Shown here: positions 43,387 to 53,829 of the stretch, piece after piece | Layout: each line of letters opens with the position of its first letter | Position numbering within the stretch: position 1 is the stretch's first letter | Source: Lathyrus oleraceus | Taxonomy: Eukaryota; Streptophyta; Magnoliopsida; Fabales; Fabaceae | NCBI RefSeq assembly: GCF_024323335.1 | Contig: NC_066585.1 | Location: 346,820,846-346,884,845, forward strand | Direction of reading: 5' to 3' | DNA: 64,000 bases | Position numbers and translations under genes: made by a program | The notes under the pieces: model-generated | Told to the model about the DNA's origin: nothing | Databases searched by the model: none | Seen by the model: only the letters and a program-made list of their open reading frames with translations

Positions 43387-44591
43387 ATGGCTAACACAAA
43401 TGAAAGAGATAGTTACAACGCTAAACCTCCAGTGTTCGATGGAGAGAAATTTGACTATTGGAATGACAGACTTGAAAGTTCTTCCTAGGCTATAACGCTG
43501 ACCTATGGGACATCGTTACAAATGGTTATGAACCACTTGTATCTGATACTGGTATTGTCATTACCATAAGTAAAATGATAGATGATCAGAAGCGTGATTT
43601 CAAGAATCACCACAAAGCCAAAACTATTTTGTTGAATGTTATATCCTACAATGAATACGAAAAAATAACCAACAGGGAAATAGCTAAAGAGATCCTTGAT
43701 TACTTAAAGATGACTCACGAAGGCAATAATCAAGTCAAAAAGACTAAGGCTCTGGCCTTAATCCAAAAATATGAAGCCTTCAGAATGGAAGAGGATGAAG
43801 CAATTGAGGTAATGTTTTCCAGATTCCAAACTTTAGTTGCAGGTCTCAAGGTTCTAGATAAGGGATACACAACTGTAGATCATGTCAAAAAGATAATCAG
43901 AAGTCTTCCAAAGAAATGGAGACCTATGGTTACTTCCTTAAAACTATCCAAGGATCTTAACAACATAAGCCTTGAAGAACTCATCAGCTGCCTCAGAAGT
44001 CATGAGATAGAGCTAGAGGAATATGAACCTCAAAAGAAAAGCAAATCAATGGCTCTGAAGTCTAGATCAGAAAGAAAAAAGCTAGAAAGGAACAAAGCCT
44101 TTCAAGCTGAAGAAGAAGACGATGACTCTGAAAAGGAAGTCTCTAACGATGAAGAAGAGTTATCTCTTTTATCCAGAAGAGTCAAACAACTCTAGAGAAA
44201 AAGTTATAACAATTTCAGGAAACCCAGACAAATGGGAGATTGTCCAGAGTCAACTTCCAAAGGCAAACCAAACAAAGAGGTAACCTGCTATGAATGTAAA
44301 GAACCAGGACACTACAGAAACGAATGCCCAAAGCTCAAGAAAGATAGTTCCAAAAAAGAAGGATTCAAGAAAAACTCCTTCAAAACTAAGAAGGGGCTCA
44401 TGGCAACCTGGGATAACTCTGAATCCGACGCTTCAGAATCAGACTCTGAAGAGGAACAGGAAAATGTTGCATTCATGGCTACCACATCTAAAAGTTCATC
44501 CGAAAAAGAATCTAACTCTAAAGAGGTATTTTCTAATTTCTCTCGCTCTGATCTGGAAGCCTGCTTATCAGAATCTCTATTCTCTTATTAG
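43387..44591 (+). pseudogene. SIRE-B gag (frameshift and stop)
   Basis: The ATG at 43387 opens MANTNERDSYNAKPP...FDYWNDRLES. One base is missing near 43484 (a T run is short), so the frame shifts. The continuation (LWDIVTNGYEPL, DDQKRDFKNHHKAK, MTHEGNNQVKKTKALALIQKYE) is in the next frame and includes 43575-44195, which ends in TAG where CAG fits. The same frame goes on with the zinc knuckle CYECKEPGHYRNEC (44286-44327) and an acidic tail. Gag would form the virus-like particle. Confidence 0.88.
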
Positions 44592-44961
44592 AAGCTTCGA
44601 TAGAAATTTAATATCCTAAAAAGGGTCCATGAAGAAACTATTGAAGAGTGTGATAAGCTTGAGAAAGAAGTTTCAGAACTTAAAGGAAACATTTTTTTCC
44701 TTGAAAAATAAAATGAATTTTCAACCAAAATTTTTCTAAATATTGAAGAAACTCTTTCCAAAGCTCCACCAACTTCAGACACCATCATATATAAATATGA
44801 AAAAGCTTTTTAGAAACCTAAATCTCCCTTTTCTTATCATTACACACATGCACAAACACAAAGATTTAACAATGCAAGAAAATCCAAAGTTTCTAGAAAC
44901 TTTGGGAAAACTAATCATAAAGGATCCAAAAGATTTTGGATACCAAAAGATAAAATAGTAT
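44592..44961 (+). other. SIRE-B gag-protease linker (decayed)
   Basis: It still reads as broken pieces of a coiled, charged segment (EECDKLEKEVSELKGN) and of a KGSKRFWIPKDKIVYV segment, in more than one frame and with stops. It joins gag to the protease. Confidence 0.6.
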
Positions 44962-47900
44962 ATGTTGCAAATACATTGTGCAACAGAGTTAAAACACCAA
45001 TCATGGTACCTGGACTCTGGATGCTCAAGACACATGACGGGAAGAAAGCATATGTTCCAAATCCTGGAACTTAAAGATGCTAGCTTCACAAGCTTTGGAG
45101 GAAATCAGAAAGGAAGAATTAGAGGATCTGGAATGGTTGATAATGGATTTCTTCCTTCCATCTCTGATGTTCTTTAAGTTGAAGGATTAATGCATAACTT
45201 GTTATCCATAAGTCAATTAAGTGATAACGGTTATGATATAATCTTTAATCAAAAAACGTGCAAAGTTGTAAATCAGAGAAATGGCACAGTCCTTTTCACT
45301 AGTAAGAGAAAGAACAACATCTACAAAATTAAACTTTCATATTTAAAGAATCAAAATGTAAAATGTTTAATGTCTATAAATGAAGAGTAATGGGTGTGGC
45401 ATAGACGCTTGGGTCACATTAGCATGAGGAGGATTTCTCAGCTAAATAAACTTGAGTTAGTTAGAGTCCTACCTAAGTTGAAGTTTTCTTCAGATGCTCT
45501 TTGTGAGGCATGTCAGAAGGGAAAATTTTCTAAAACAACCTTCAAAAATAAAAATGTTGTTTCTACCTCTAAGCCTTTGGAACTTCTACACATTGACTTG
45601 TTTGGACCTGTTAAGATAGCGTCAGTTAATGGTAAGAAGTATGAACTTTTCGTTATTGATGATTATAGTCGTTGGACATGGGTAAAATTCCTAAGACACA
45701 AGAATGAGTCACATTCTGTGTTCACTAGTTTCTGCTCAAAAATGCAAAATGAATTTGACTTTAAAATCATTAGAGTCAGAAGTGATCATGGTGGCGAATT
45801 TGAAAACAAACTTTTTGAAGATCTTTTTGATTCTAATGGAATATCCCATGATTTCTCCTGTCCTAGAACTCCACAATAAAATGGAGTTATAGAAAGGAAG
45901 AATGGGACTCTCCAAGAAATGGCCAAAACCATGATCAATGAAACAAACGTAGCTAAGCACTTTTGGGCTAAAGCTGTGAATATAATGTGTTATATTCAGA
46001 ATAAAATCTCTATTAGACCTATTCTAGATAAGACTACTTATGAAACGTGTAAGGAAAGAAAACCCAACATTTCCTATTTTCATCCTTTTGGATGTCCTTG
46101 TTTTATCCTAAATACTAAAGATAATCTAAACAAGTTTGACTCTAAAGTACAAAAATGTATTATGTTGGGATACTCTGAACGCTCCAAAGGCTATAGAGTA
46201 TACAATATAGAAACACAAATTGTGGAAGAATCAATACATGTCATATTTGATGATAAGCTTGACTCTGGAAAGTCAAAGCTAGTTGAGAATTTTGCAAATT
46301 TGGAGATAACTCTTGTAGACTCTGATGAAAAGACCAAAGAATCTGAAGAAGCAGAAAGGGAAACATCAAAAGCACCTACAGTCTCAATCATTCATAAAAG
46401 ATCAAGAAATAGATAAAACGTGTCTGAAGAATTGACTTTGTGGAACAAAAATGAACCTGTCAGAACAAGATCAACATTCAAAGGTTCTGAAGAAACACTT
46501 ATGGGACTAGTATCTCTGATAGAGCCAACATCCTGCGAAGAAGCACTTCAAGACAAAGAAGGGATTCTGGCAATGGAAGAAGAACTTGATCAATTTACAA
46601 AGAACGATGTCTGGGATCTTGTACCAAAACCCAAGGGAACCCACGTGATTGGAACCAAATGGGTGTACAGAAACAAACTCAATGAAAAGGGTGAAGTCGT
46701 CAAAAATAAAGCACGACTAGTGGCACAAGGTTACAGTCAAGAAGAAGGTATTTACTACAATGAAAACTTTGCTCCAGTCACCAGGTTAGAATCTATCTGT
46801 CTACTTGTATCGTTTGTTGTAAATTACTGCATCAAACTATATCAGATGGATGTCAAAAGTGTGTTTCTGAATGAATATATTTCAGAAGAGGTGTATGTTC
46901 ATCAGCCTCCTGACTTTGAAAACTCAAAATGTCCAGAACATGTTTTTAAACTGAAAAAATCTCGTTATGGTCTGAAACAAGCTTCCAGAGCTTGGTATGA
47001 AAGACTAAGTTCTTTTCTTCTAGAAAATGATTTTATTAGAGGCAAAGTCGATTCCATTCTATTCTGTAAGAACATCAGAAATGACTATGATATGTCAAAT
47101 ATATGTTGATGACATAATTTTTGGTTCTTCTAATCCCTTTGTCTGTCAAGAATTTTCTGAGCTAATGCAGGCTGAATTCGAAATAAGTCTGATGCAAGAA
47201 TTAAAGTTCTTTCTGGGAATTCAAATCATTCAAACATCAGATGCTACTTGTGTATATCAAAGCAAATACATAAAAGACATTCTGAAGAAGTTTGAAATGT
47301 CAGAAAGCAAACCAGCAAAGACTCATATGCACCCCACTTACATTCTGGAGAAAGAAGAGGTAGGTCAAAAGGTTTGTCAGAAATTCTATCGTGGTATGAT
47401 AGGTTATCTTCTCTATCTGACTGCTACCATCCAGATATATTATTCAGCGTGTATCTATGTGCCAGATTCCAGTCAGATCCAAGGGAATCTCACTTAATTG
47501 TTGTTAAGAGAATCCTCATGTATTTGAAGGAACACTTAACATGGGCCTGATGTATAAGAAAACATTAGAGTATAGGATTTCTGGGTATTGTGATGCAGAT
47601 TACGCTGGAGACAAAATGGAGCGCAAAAGCACATCTGGAAACTGTCAGTTTCTGGGAGGAAACCTCGTCTGATGGGCTAGCAAAAGACAATTAACCATCG
47701 CATTATCAACTACAGAAGCAGAATACATTTCAGCTTCACTATGTAGCACTCAGATGCTCTGGATAAAGAATCAGCTAGAGGACTTTCAGATATATGAGAG
47801 TAACATCCATATCTTCTGTGACAATACTGCTGCCATATGTTTAAGTAAGAATCTTATTTTGCATTCCAGAGCGAAGCACATAGAAATTAAACATCATTTT

Positions 47901-48047
47901 ATCATAGACTATGTTCAGAAAGGGGTAATAATTTTAAAATTCAAAGATACATACCATCAATGGGATGATATATTCACAAAACCTTTAGATGAAGATAGAT
48001 TCTCTTTCATTCTAAAACATTTAAACATGGCAGATTGCCCAGAATGA
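44962..48047 (+). pseudogene. SIRE-B pol: protease, integrase, RT, RNase H (broken)
   Basis: Order and key residues: protease YLDSGCSRHMTG (D codon 45013); pre-integrase zinc domain WHRRLGH ... CEACQKG; integrase D at 45595 (HIDLFGP), D at 45784 (RSDHGGEF), E at 45892 (NGVIERKN), DD35E spacing. RT follows with THVIGTKWVYRNKLNEKGEV, QMDVKSVFLNE and YVDDIIFGS at 47102. RNase H has YCDADYAGD and ADCPE at the end. Stops include one near 45175, TAA before the WHRRLGH segment, TAA at 45877-45879 just ahead of the catalytic E, and one at about 46414. Frameshifts lie near 47095 and 47490. The protein would copy and integrate the element; this copy is dead. Confidence 0.9.
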
Positions 48048-48584
48048 ATCTGAACTAGTGCTTCTCTTCTGACTTGTTAAAATAGGCTCTGACTTAATCA
48101 TTATTGGTCATCTGGTTCTGGTTCTGATACTTCTACCAGTTAGATGTTATCTGAATTAGAATCCCTCTGAATCATGAACCTTTTGGTATTCTTGATGTCA
48201 AAAACATCAACATGTGGCCTCTCTAATTTCTGATCTTGGATCTTCTAGACAACTGTCTGACACAAAACTCAGGAGCCAAACTATTGAGATCTCCTCGAGC
48301 AATGTGCATATTTTTGGGATTAGACTACCATCATTAGCTGCAATTAATTCTCCCCAAGCGTGTCAACTCAGATGTCTGGAGTCATTATTATTGTTGTTTC
48401 CTATTCTCATACTATGTTATCGTTTTGCATCTAAATGTTTGTGTATATATACTTTCCACTACTCTCACTATCACACTTTTCACTCACAAACCTACAAAAA
48501 CCCTCTTGTGCTCAAATTCTCTGCAAGTTCTTCAACGTTCGTCATCCTTCACCAAAATTCAACAACAATCTTCATCTTCTCCAA
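48048..48584 (+). promoter_or_regulatory. SIRE-B region between pol and third ORF, with a possible internal promoter
   Basis: About 540 bp without a recognisable protein. TATATATA at 48444-48451 is followed by CT-rich sequence (TTTCCACTACTCTCACTATCACAC) and then AC-rich leader-like sequence up to the ATG at 48585. This is the layout of a plant core promoter with a pyrimidine patch. It is inference only. Confidence 0.45.
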
Positions 48585-50863
48585 ATGGATTCTCAACAAC
48601 AACAGGTCTACAACTATTCTCCGCAAATGGAAGCAAATGAATAACTTGCTAAAGCTTCACAACAAACCACAACTCAAACTGCTACAACCTTTACAACTTC
48701 TTATAAGGAATCCCACATCCTTGATTGTCCTCCTCACATAAACCTTGCACGCCTTTTAAAAAGCTGGAGGTTCTATGTGAATCACTGGTGGACTTTGAAA
48801 ACTTGAAGCGAAATGGAGTTGATCTCACTGAAGATCTGAAGAAACAAGGTTGGGAAAATTACTTCTAGAGACTCTACGGTCCTATATACACCTTCCTTGT
48901 TAAATAGTTCTGGATATTTGCAGACTGCGGCGACCATTGCATAGTATCCTATGTCCTGGGAGTCAAAATGGTCATCACAGAGAAGTCAATAACCAAGCTT
49001 TTGGATATGGAGAAAACTGGGGGCAGAAGGATTTATAACATGAACCCTAGGGAAAAGTATATATCCCAAGAGATAGTTTCCACGATATTCAAACAAAAAC
49101 CAAAAGGGAAACATCCAAGAACAAGGAACTTCACCAGAATCAGAGGGTCTGGTTGAAGAATATTCTGGGTACCATCCACCACCGTCCAGCGTCAAACTCT
49201 TCAGATTACATCAACACTGATCAGAAGTGCATCCTATATTGCCTTCAAAAGGGTCTGAAGCTGAATCTACCTGCATTACTCTTCAAGTATCTAAGGGATT
49301 CAGTCAAGGATACAAGGAACCACATGAAGCTCAGAAAATACATTCCTCTAGGAAGGCTCATATATGACGTTCTGATCGAAAGTGGTATGGTGGGCCATCT
49401 GATATCTATCAACCTGATGGAAGATGTAACCGTGGATATTGGCAAGCCTTTGAATGCCAAAAATCTGAAAAGCATGGGGGTCATTGACAGAGTCTTAGTC
49501 AAGCCAACTCTGGACACATCCTGGGAAGCTCTGAAGGATTAGAGGAAGATACCAAATGGGTTATATCTATTCTCAAAGATATATCCCCTAGAGGTTATTT
49601 CTCACTATCTCCGGGATCTAGCATCTCAAGGAGTGGACATCTCTGAGTTCTCTATGGACTGGCTTCCATAGCAGCCACCCAACTTCATGAAGCGGAAGAG
49701 AGAGCCTTCTGAAAAGTCTAAGAAGAAGAAGACTCTGAAGCTGGGAGAACCTTCTGAAACCAGATCGGCTGCGCCTCTGGACTCCTCTGCACCTAGTAAG
49801 TCTAATCTCTCTGACGTTCTTTTAAGTTTCTAGTTTAAAGCAAATATCTTCCTCTCTACCTCAACCACTAACCACTTACTCTCCCTCTGAACCCACCATA
49901 TCCATTCAAACTTCCTCTAAACCCCATATCTTTGACACTAACAATCCCTCTGCACTTGTACAAAAATTCAACCTAGAAAGAACAACATTCCCCTTATCTA
50001 AAGCTAGGTATCTAAATGAATCCATTTCACCTCCTTCATTCACTCTCTCATCTCCTCCGTACTATGACATCTCTTCTGACTCTGAACACCCAGAAATCCT
50101 TGACCCTTCCTCTCCAACTTTGGCTCAATGCGAAGTCATAGCACACTTTGAACAACCTTCATCTCCACCTTCTGAACCTCCCTCTGAACCTCCCTTTGAC
50201 CCTCCCACTGAACCATCTGAAACCATTCACACTCCATCTGAACCTGAACTAACCTTCCCAACCCTGGAAGAGCCATTTGCTTTATTTTCAGAATCTTCAG
50301 CTGTGAAGCTCAGAACACTGTCTGAACAATCCAGCCTAAGTGATAATCCTTCTGAAGTAAGGACTCACTGGAATGGATTTCTCAAATGGATGACATCTGA
50401 GGTCTTTAAGCTGAAAGGACCCTCTGAATAAGTCAGAAATGACTATACTAGAGAAGCTAAGGAGAGACTAGAGGCACGTCTGGCCAAGCAAGCTGACGAG
50501 AAAGCATGCCAGGAAGCTGAAGAAAAAGCAAGATTGGAAGCGGAAGAGTAGGCGAGAAAGGAATCCGAAGAAAAAGCTACCGCTGAGGCTGCTACTACTG
50601 AAGTTGAAGCTAAAGCTAAGGTTGACCCTGAAGAAGCAGCATGTATTACTGCAGAGGAAGCTGCTAAATCTAATGAAGTTGCTCTGACTCAATGTGAGTC
50701 AGTGACATCTAACATCGCTCCTTTGGTGCTTCAGACTCTGGAAGAACTTCAGATGGAACAACAACTTGTGCGAGCCAGACTCGACAAGCAAGATTCAGTT
50801 AACTCCAGCATTCAAAATCTTCTTACCCAGCTGCTTCAGAGGATGCCTCCTCCAAACCCTTAG
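48585..50863 (+). pseudogene. SIRE-B third ORF, 'env-like' / putative plant transposon protein (broken)
   Basis: Starts MDSQQQQVYNYSPQ with an early TAA, then a frameshift near 48755. The conserved core follows: CESLVDFENLKRNGV, LYGPIYTFLVK, VSYVLGVKMVITEKSI, MEKTGGRRIYNMNP, HHRPASNSSDYINTDQK, YIPLGRLIYDVLIESG and LISINLMEDVTVD. The core resembles the domain legume annotations call 'putative plant transposon protein'. A low-complexity Ser/Pro/Glu stretch (50120-50400) and an Ala/Glu/Lys coiled coil (EARLAKQADEKACQEAEEKA) end at the TAG at 50861-50863. In SIRE1-type elements this position is called envelope-like. I see no clear signal peptide or membrane span, so that name is not supported here. 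Confidence 0.75.
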
Positions 50864-51313
50864 GCACCTTAGGCTTTATGTTTTGTGATTTCTTTTGTGT
50901 TTTGGCCTCTATGGTTTTTCTTCTCTGTACTTCTCTCAGATTATCTAAATGAAATTTTGGTTGCTCTATTAGTTTCTCTCTGTTATGTCTTTTTGAGTCT
51001 AACAAAGGGGGAGAAATATATAAACAACCTTCTAATGAAATAAATATCTGACTCTCAAAATGCACTGCTTACATCCTAAAAACTCTAAATATATTGTGCA
51101 GTCTAAGTTTTCTTACAGGAAGTATCAAAATTTAAATCTGAGAAACAAGCTAAGAGGCTATGGTAAGAAACTTTAAACTCTCTAAGTATCATATTTATGG
51201 GGAGCTGGTTAATCTTAGGGGGAGTCATATTATATCTGACTCTGAATTTATTTTCCTCTAAATATTGTGAAGTATCATTCTTTCATCAACAGTCTGAAGT
51301 TTTGTCATCATCA
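50864..51313 (+). other. SIRE-B 3' untranslated region
   Basis: About 450 bp, pyrimidine-rich then AT-rich, with two AGGGGGAG-type runs (51007-51012 and 51219-51224 region) before the main polypurine tract. No coding signal. Confidence 0.6.
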
Positions 51314-51325
51314 AAAAGGGGGAGA
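51314..51325 (+). other. SIRE-B polypurine tract
   Basis: AAAAAGGGGGAGA directly before the 3' LTR start at 51327; it would prime plus-strand DNA synthesis. Confidence 0.88.
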
Positions 51326-51326
51326 T

Positions 51327-51492
51327 TGTTAGAACAAGATTTTGGTTCTGCAATTTATCTTTAAGTTTTTATGATAACAAAGAGTGAAACATTTTGGTAC
51401 CCTAATAAAATTTTCTAAGTGTACATGACTCTAACGAAAAATGAATCTGATGAACCAACATCTGACATCACACCAAGTACAGAAGTGTTGAC
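51327..51492 (+). repeat. SIRE-B 3' LTR, first piece
   Basis: TGTTAGAACAAGATTTTGG..., homologous to the first ~166 bp of the 5' LTR with several substitutions. It breaks off where the solo LTR is inserted and resumes at 62087. Confidence 0.92.
51488..51492. repeat. Target-site duplication TTGAC, left copy (solo LTR)
   Basis: Matched by CTGAC at 62087-62091, one mismatch in five, consistent with an older insertion. Confidence 0.7.
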
Positions 51493-51725
51493 TGTAACAA
51501 CCCAATTTTTAGTATTTATTTATTATACTATTATTACTTATGTGGAGTGTTAATTAATTATTTAGTTGATAGGAGATATCATGAATAATTGAATTAATTA
51601 ACTTGGTGGATATATGGTGTTAGTTTAATTTATTTGAATTAAATAGAGATATTTAAATATTAGGTCTTATTGGGCTTATTAATTAAATTAGAAGTATAAT
51701 GACTTAAGCCCAAAGAGAATACTAG

Positions 51726-51733
51726 TATATAAG
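51726..51733 (+). promoter_or_regulatory. TATA box of the solo LTR
   Basis: TATATAAG about 235 bp into the LTR, followed by a purine-rich stretch. It lies 330 bp before the hairpin block, the same offset as in the Tekay-like LTR. Confidence 0.65.
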
Positions 51734-52055
51734 AGGAGGAGACTGAGAATTAGGATTCACTTGATCATTTGACAACAATAGAGAAAGAGAAGAGGAAAAG
51801 TGAGGAGAAGAAGGGAAGAACAAGAGAGGAGCTAGGGTTTCCAGAAAATTGAAGAGGTAGGGGGAATCCTTATTATTATGGGTTGGTATGATCGGGTCAA
51901 TGGATAGATGTATGTTTAGGTTAAAATCCCTAATTTGCATGGTTTTGGAATTGTTAGGTCTTGATGAATATTCTCGATTTGTGGTGATTTGATTGAGTTA
52001 AAACTGTAAATTAATGTTATATACTTAGAGTATTGTATGAGTTATAATTTTTTGA

Positions 52056-52107
52056 ACGTGTAGCTTTTTACGGAATCGAAATCGGAGGTCCGGAAGTCCT
52101 CCAACGA
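52056..52107 (+). other. Conserved hairpin block, solo LTR copy
   Basis: GTAGCTTTTTACGGAA, then ATCGGAGGTCCGGAAGTCC, TCCAACG. GGAGG pairs with CCTCC. It is almost the same as 53537-53587 in the Tekay-like LTR, although the sequence around it differs. Confidence 0.8.
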
Positions 52108-52142
52108 TGAAAAATGCAGAAAATTCTGCATGCTGTTTTACA

Positions 52143-52306
52143 GTAACTGGTTACTCACCAAGCGTTAACCGGTTACTTGCTTAAAAATCTGCATTCTGTT
52201 AAACTGAGTAACGGGTTACCCACTGAGCGTTAACCGGTTACTTGCTTAAAAATCTACATTCTGTTAAACTGAGTAACGGGTTACCCACCGAGCGTTAACC
52301 GGTTAC
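52143..52306 (+). repeat. Paired TAAC-GGTTA dyads, three pairs at 65-bp period, solo LTR
   Basis: Each unit has TAAC(T/G)GGTTA followed 22 bp later (centre to centre) by TAACCGGTTA. The second members start GTTAACCGGTTAC at 52164, 52229 and 52294. Confidence 0.9.
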
Positions 52307-52400
52307 TTGCTGTGAAAAAATGAAAAATTGAGATTTTAAATGCTGTATTCGTTTTGGAATGAAATCTAAGTGTGCGTATTTGATAATTAGCCCATATTTG

Positions 52401-52636
52401 TGAATGATATACTGTTATGAATATGTTTATGTACCATTGGTGGATTGTGAATGATATATTGTTATGAATGTGTATATGTACCATTGTTGGATTGTGAATG
52501 ATATATTGTTATGAATGTGTATATGTACCATTGTTGGATTGTGAATGATATATTATTATGAATGTGTATATGTACCATTGGTGGATTGTGAATGATATAT
52601 TGTTATGAATGTGTATATGTATCATTGGTGTATGAT
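52401..52636 (+). repeat. 47-bp tandem repeat, five copies, solo LTR
   Basis: TGAATGATAT recurs at 52401, 52448, 52495, 52542 and 52589; the unit includes GTATATGTACCATTG. Confidence 0.93.
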
Positions 52637-52775
52637 TCATAGAGTTGAATTATGGTGATATGTGGAATGTTAAGATGGTAGAGATGATCTTAATTGCATA
52701 TGTATTGGTATTTGTACATTCATTCATGGCATGGTCGGCTTCATTGTGATAGCGGTGGAACATTGGGTCCATGTA

Positions 52776-53081
52776 GACGTTGATCCTTAATTGGAAATAG
52801 GCGTAGCAGACGTTGATCCTTAATTGGAAATAGGTGTAGCAGACGTTGATCCTTAATTGGAAATAGACGTGGTATTAGACGTTGATCCTTAATTGGAAAT
52901 AGGCGTAGCAGACGTTGATCCTTAATTGGAAATAGACGTGGTATTAGACGTTGATCCTTAATTGGAAATAGGCGTAGCAGATGTTGATCCTTAATTGGAA
53001 ATAGACGTGGTATTAGACGTTGATCCTTAATTGGAAATAGGCGTAGTAGACGTTGATCCTTAATGGGAAATAGACGTAGTG
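52776..53081 (+). repeat. 33/36-bp tandem repeat, nine copies, solo LTR
   Basis: GACGTTGATCCTTAATTGG repeats with steps of 33 or 36 bp. Units end in AGGCGTAGCA or AGACGTGGTATTA, and one has GATG for GACG. The regular peptide on the minus strand (LFPIKDQRL) is a product of the repeat. Confidence 0.95.
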
Positions 53082-53086
53082 GCTTG
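53082..53086. repeat. Target-site duplication GCTTG, left copy (Tekay-like element)
   Basis: Exact repeat at 61150-61154. Confidence 0.97.
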
Positions 53087-53208
53087 TGTAACACCCCAAA
53101 TAAAGAAAAAAGAATTATTTAATTAAGTTGATAATATATTTATTAATTTAATTAAATAAATTGGATTATTATTATTATTATTATTTTGGAATAATAATAT
53201 TTGGAAAA

Positions 53209-53216
53209 TATATAAG
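53209..53216 (+). promoter_or_regulatory. TATA box of Tekay-like 5' LTR
   Basis: TATATAAG about 120 bp into the LTR, the same sequence as in the solo LTR. Confidence 0.65.
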
Positions 53217-53536
53217 TGGGAATAAAGAAAAGGTTTTCAATTGTTGGAAAAGGTTTTCACGTGAAATTCTGAGAAGCTGCAGAGAAGAGGAAAAAGAGCA
53301 AAGAGCCGAAAAGCGCGGTTGAGGAACGGAAGAGCTAAAGCTTGGAGATTTGCCGGATTATCTCAGGTAAGGGGGGTTTATCGTCGTTTAATGGGTATTA
53401 TCAATTAACATGTAATGGGTAGTGATAAGCTGTTAATTTGACCCTAATTGGGATTGTGGATGCTGAAATATTATGATGAATAAGTTGAATTCAAGCTGAA
53501 ATTGGATTTGTGTTTGAGTGTATTGTGAAATTCTGA

Positions 53537-53587
53537 GCGTATAGCTTTTTACGGAAGTTGAATCGGAGGTCCGGAAGTCCTCCAACG
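53537..53587 (+). other. Conserved hairpin block, Tekay-like 5' LTR copy
   Basis: GCGTATAGCTTTTTACGGAA, then TCGGAGGTCCGGAAGTCC, TCCAACG. It is shared with the solo LTR and repeated in the 3' LTR near 59827-59877. Confidence 0.8.
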
Positions 53588-53650
53588 GCGGAAAATGCGG
53601 AAACTCTGCATTCTGCCTTGTGTTAGCGCAGGAACTGCTGTTTCGCCTGC

Positions 53651-53829
53651 GTTAACCGGTTAACCCAGGGTGTTAACCGGTTAACACTGTTATCAATTGA
53701 GAAAATGTTGAGTTTTGCCTGCGTTAACCGGTTAACCTATAGCGTTAACCGGTTAACACTGTTGCGTTTTGCCAGAAAAATGTAATTTTCCTGCGTTAAC
53801 CGGTTAACCTATAGCGTTAACCGGTTAAC
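53651..53829 (+). repeat. Array of six GTTAACCGGTTAAC palindromes, Tekay-like 5' LTR
   Basis: Perfect 14-bp palindromes start at 53651, 53672, 53723, 53744, 53795 and 53816. Pairs are 21 bp apart and pairs repeat every 72 bp. The 3' LTR has the same array from 59941 to 60119. Confidence 0.97.

Noticed and set aside
50468..50692. Ser/Phe-rich minus-strand frame resembling a membrane protein
   Set aside because: Antisense shadow of the Ala/Glu/Lys coiled coil of the SIRE-B third ORF.
48048..50863. A true envelope gene after SIRE-B pol
   Set aside because: No clear signal peptide, cleavage site or transmembrane anchor; the core resembles a plant transposon-associated domain and the end is a coiled coil.
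52776..53081. CRISPR-like regular repeats
   Set aside because: Units are contiguous tandem copies without unique spacers, in plant retrotransposon DNA with no cas genes.
52741..53094. Minus-strand frame with a regular peptide repeat (LFPIKDQRL...)
   Set aside because: It is the translation of a 33/36-bp minisatellite in an LTR; unit lengths are multiples of three by chance, and there is no start context or protein likeness.
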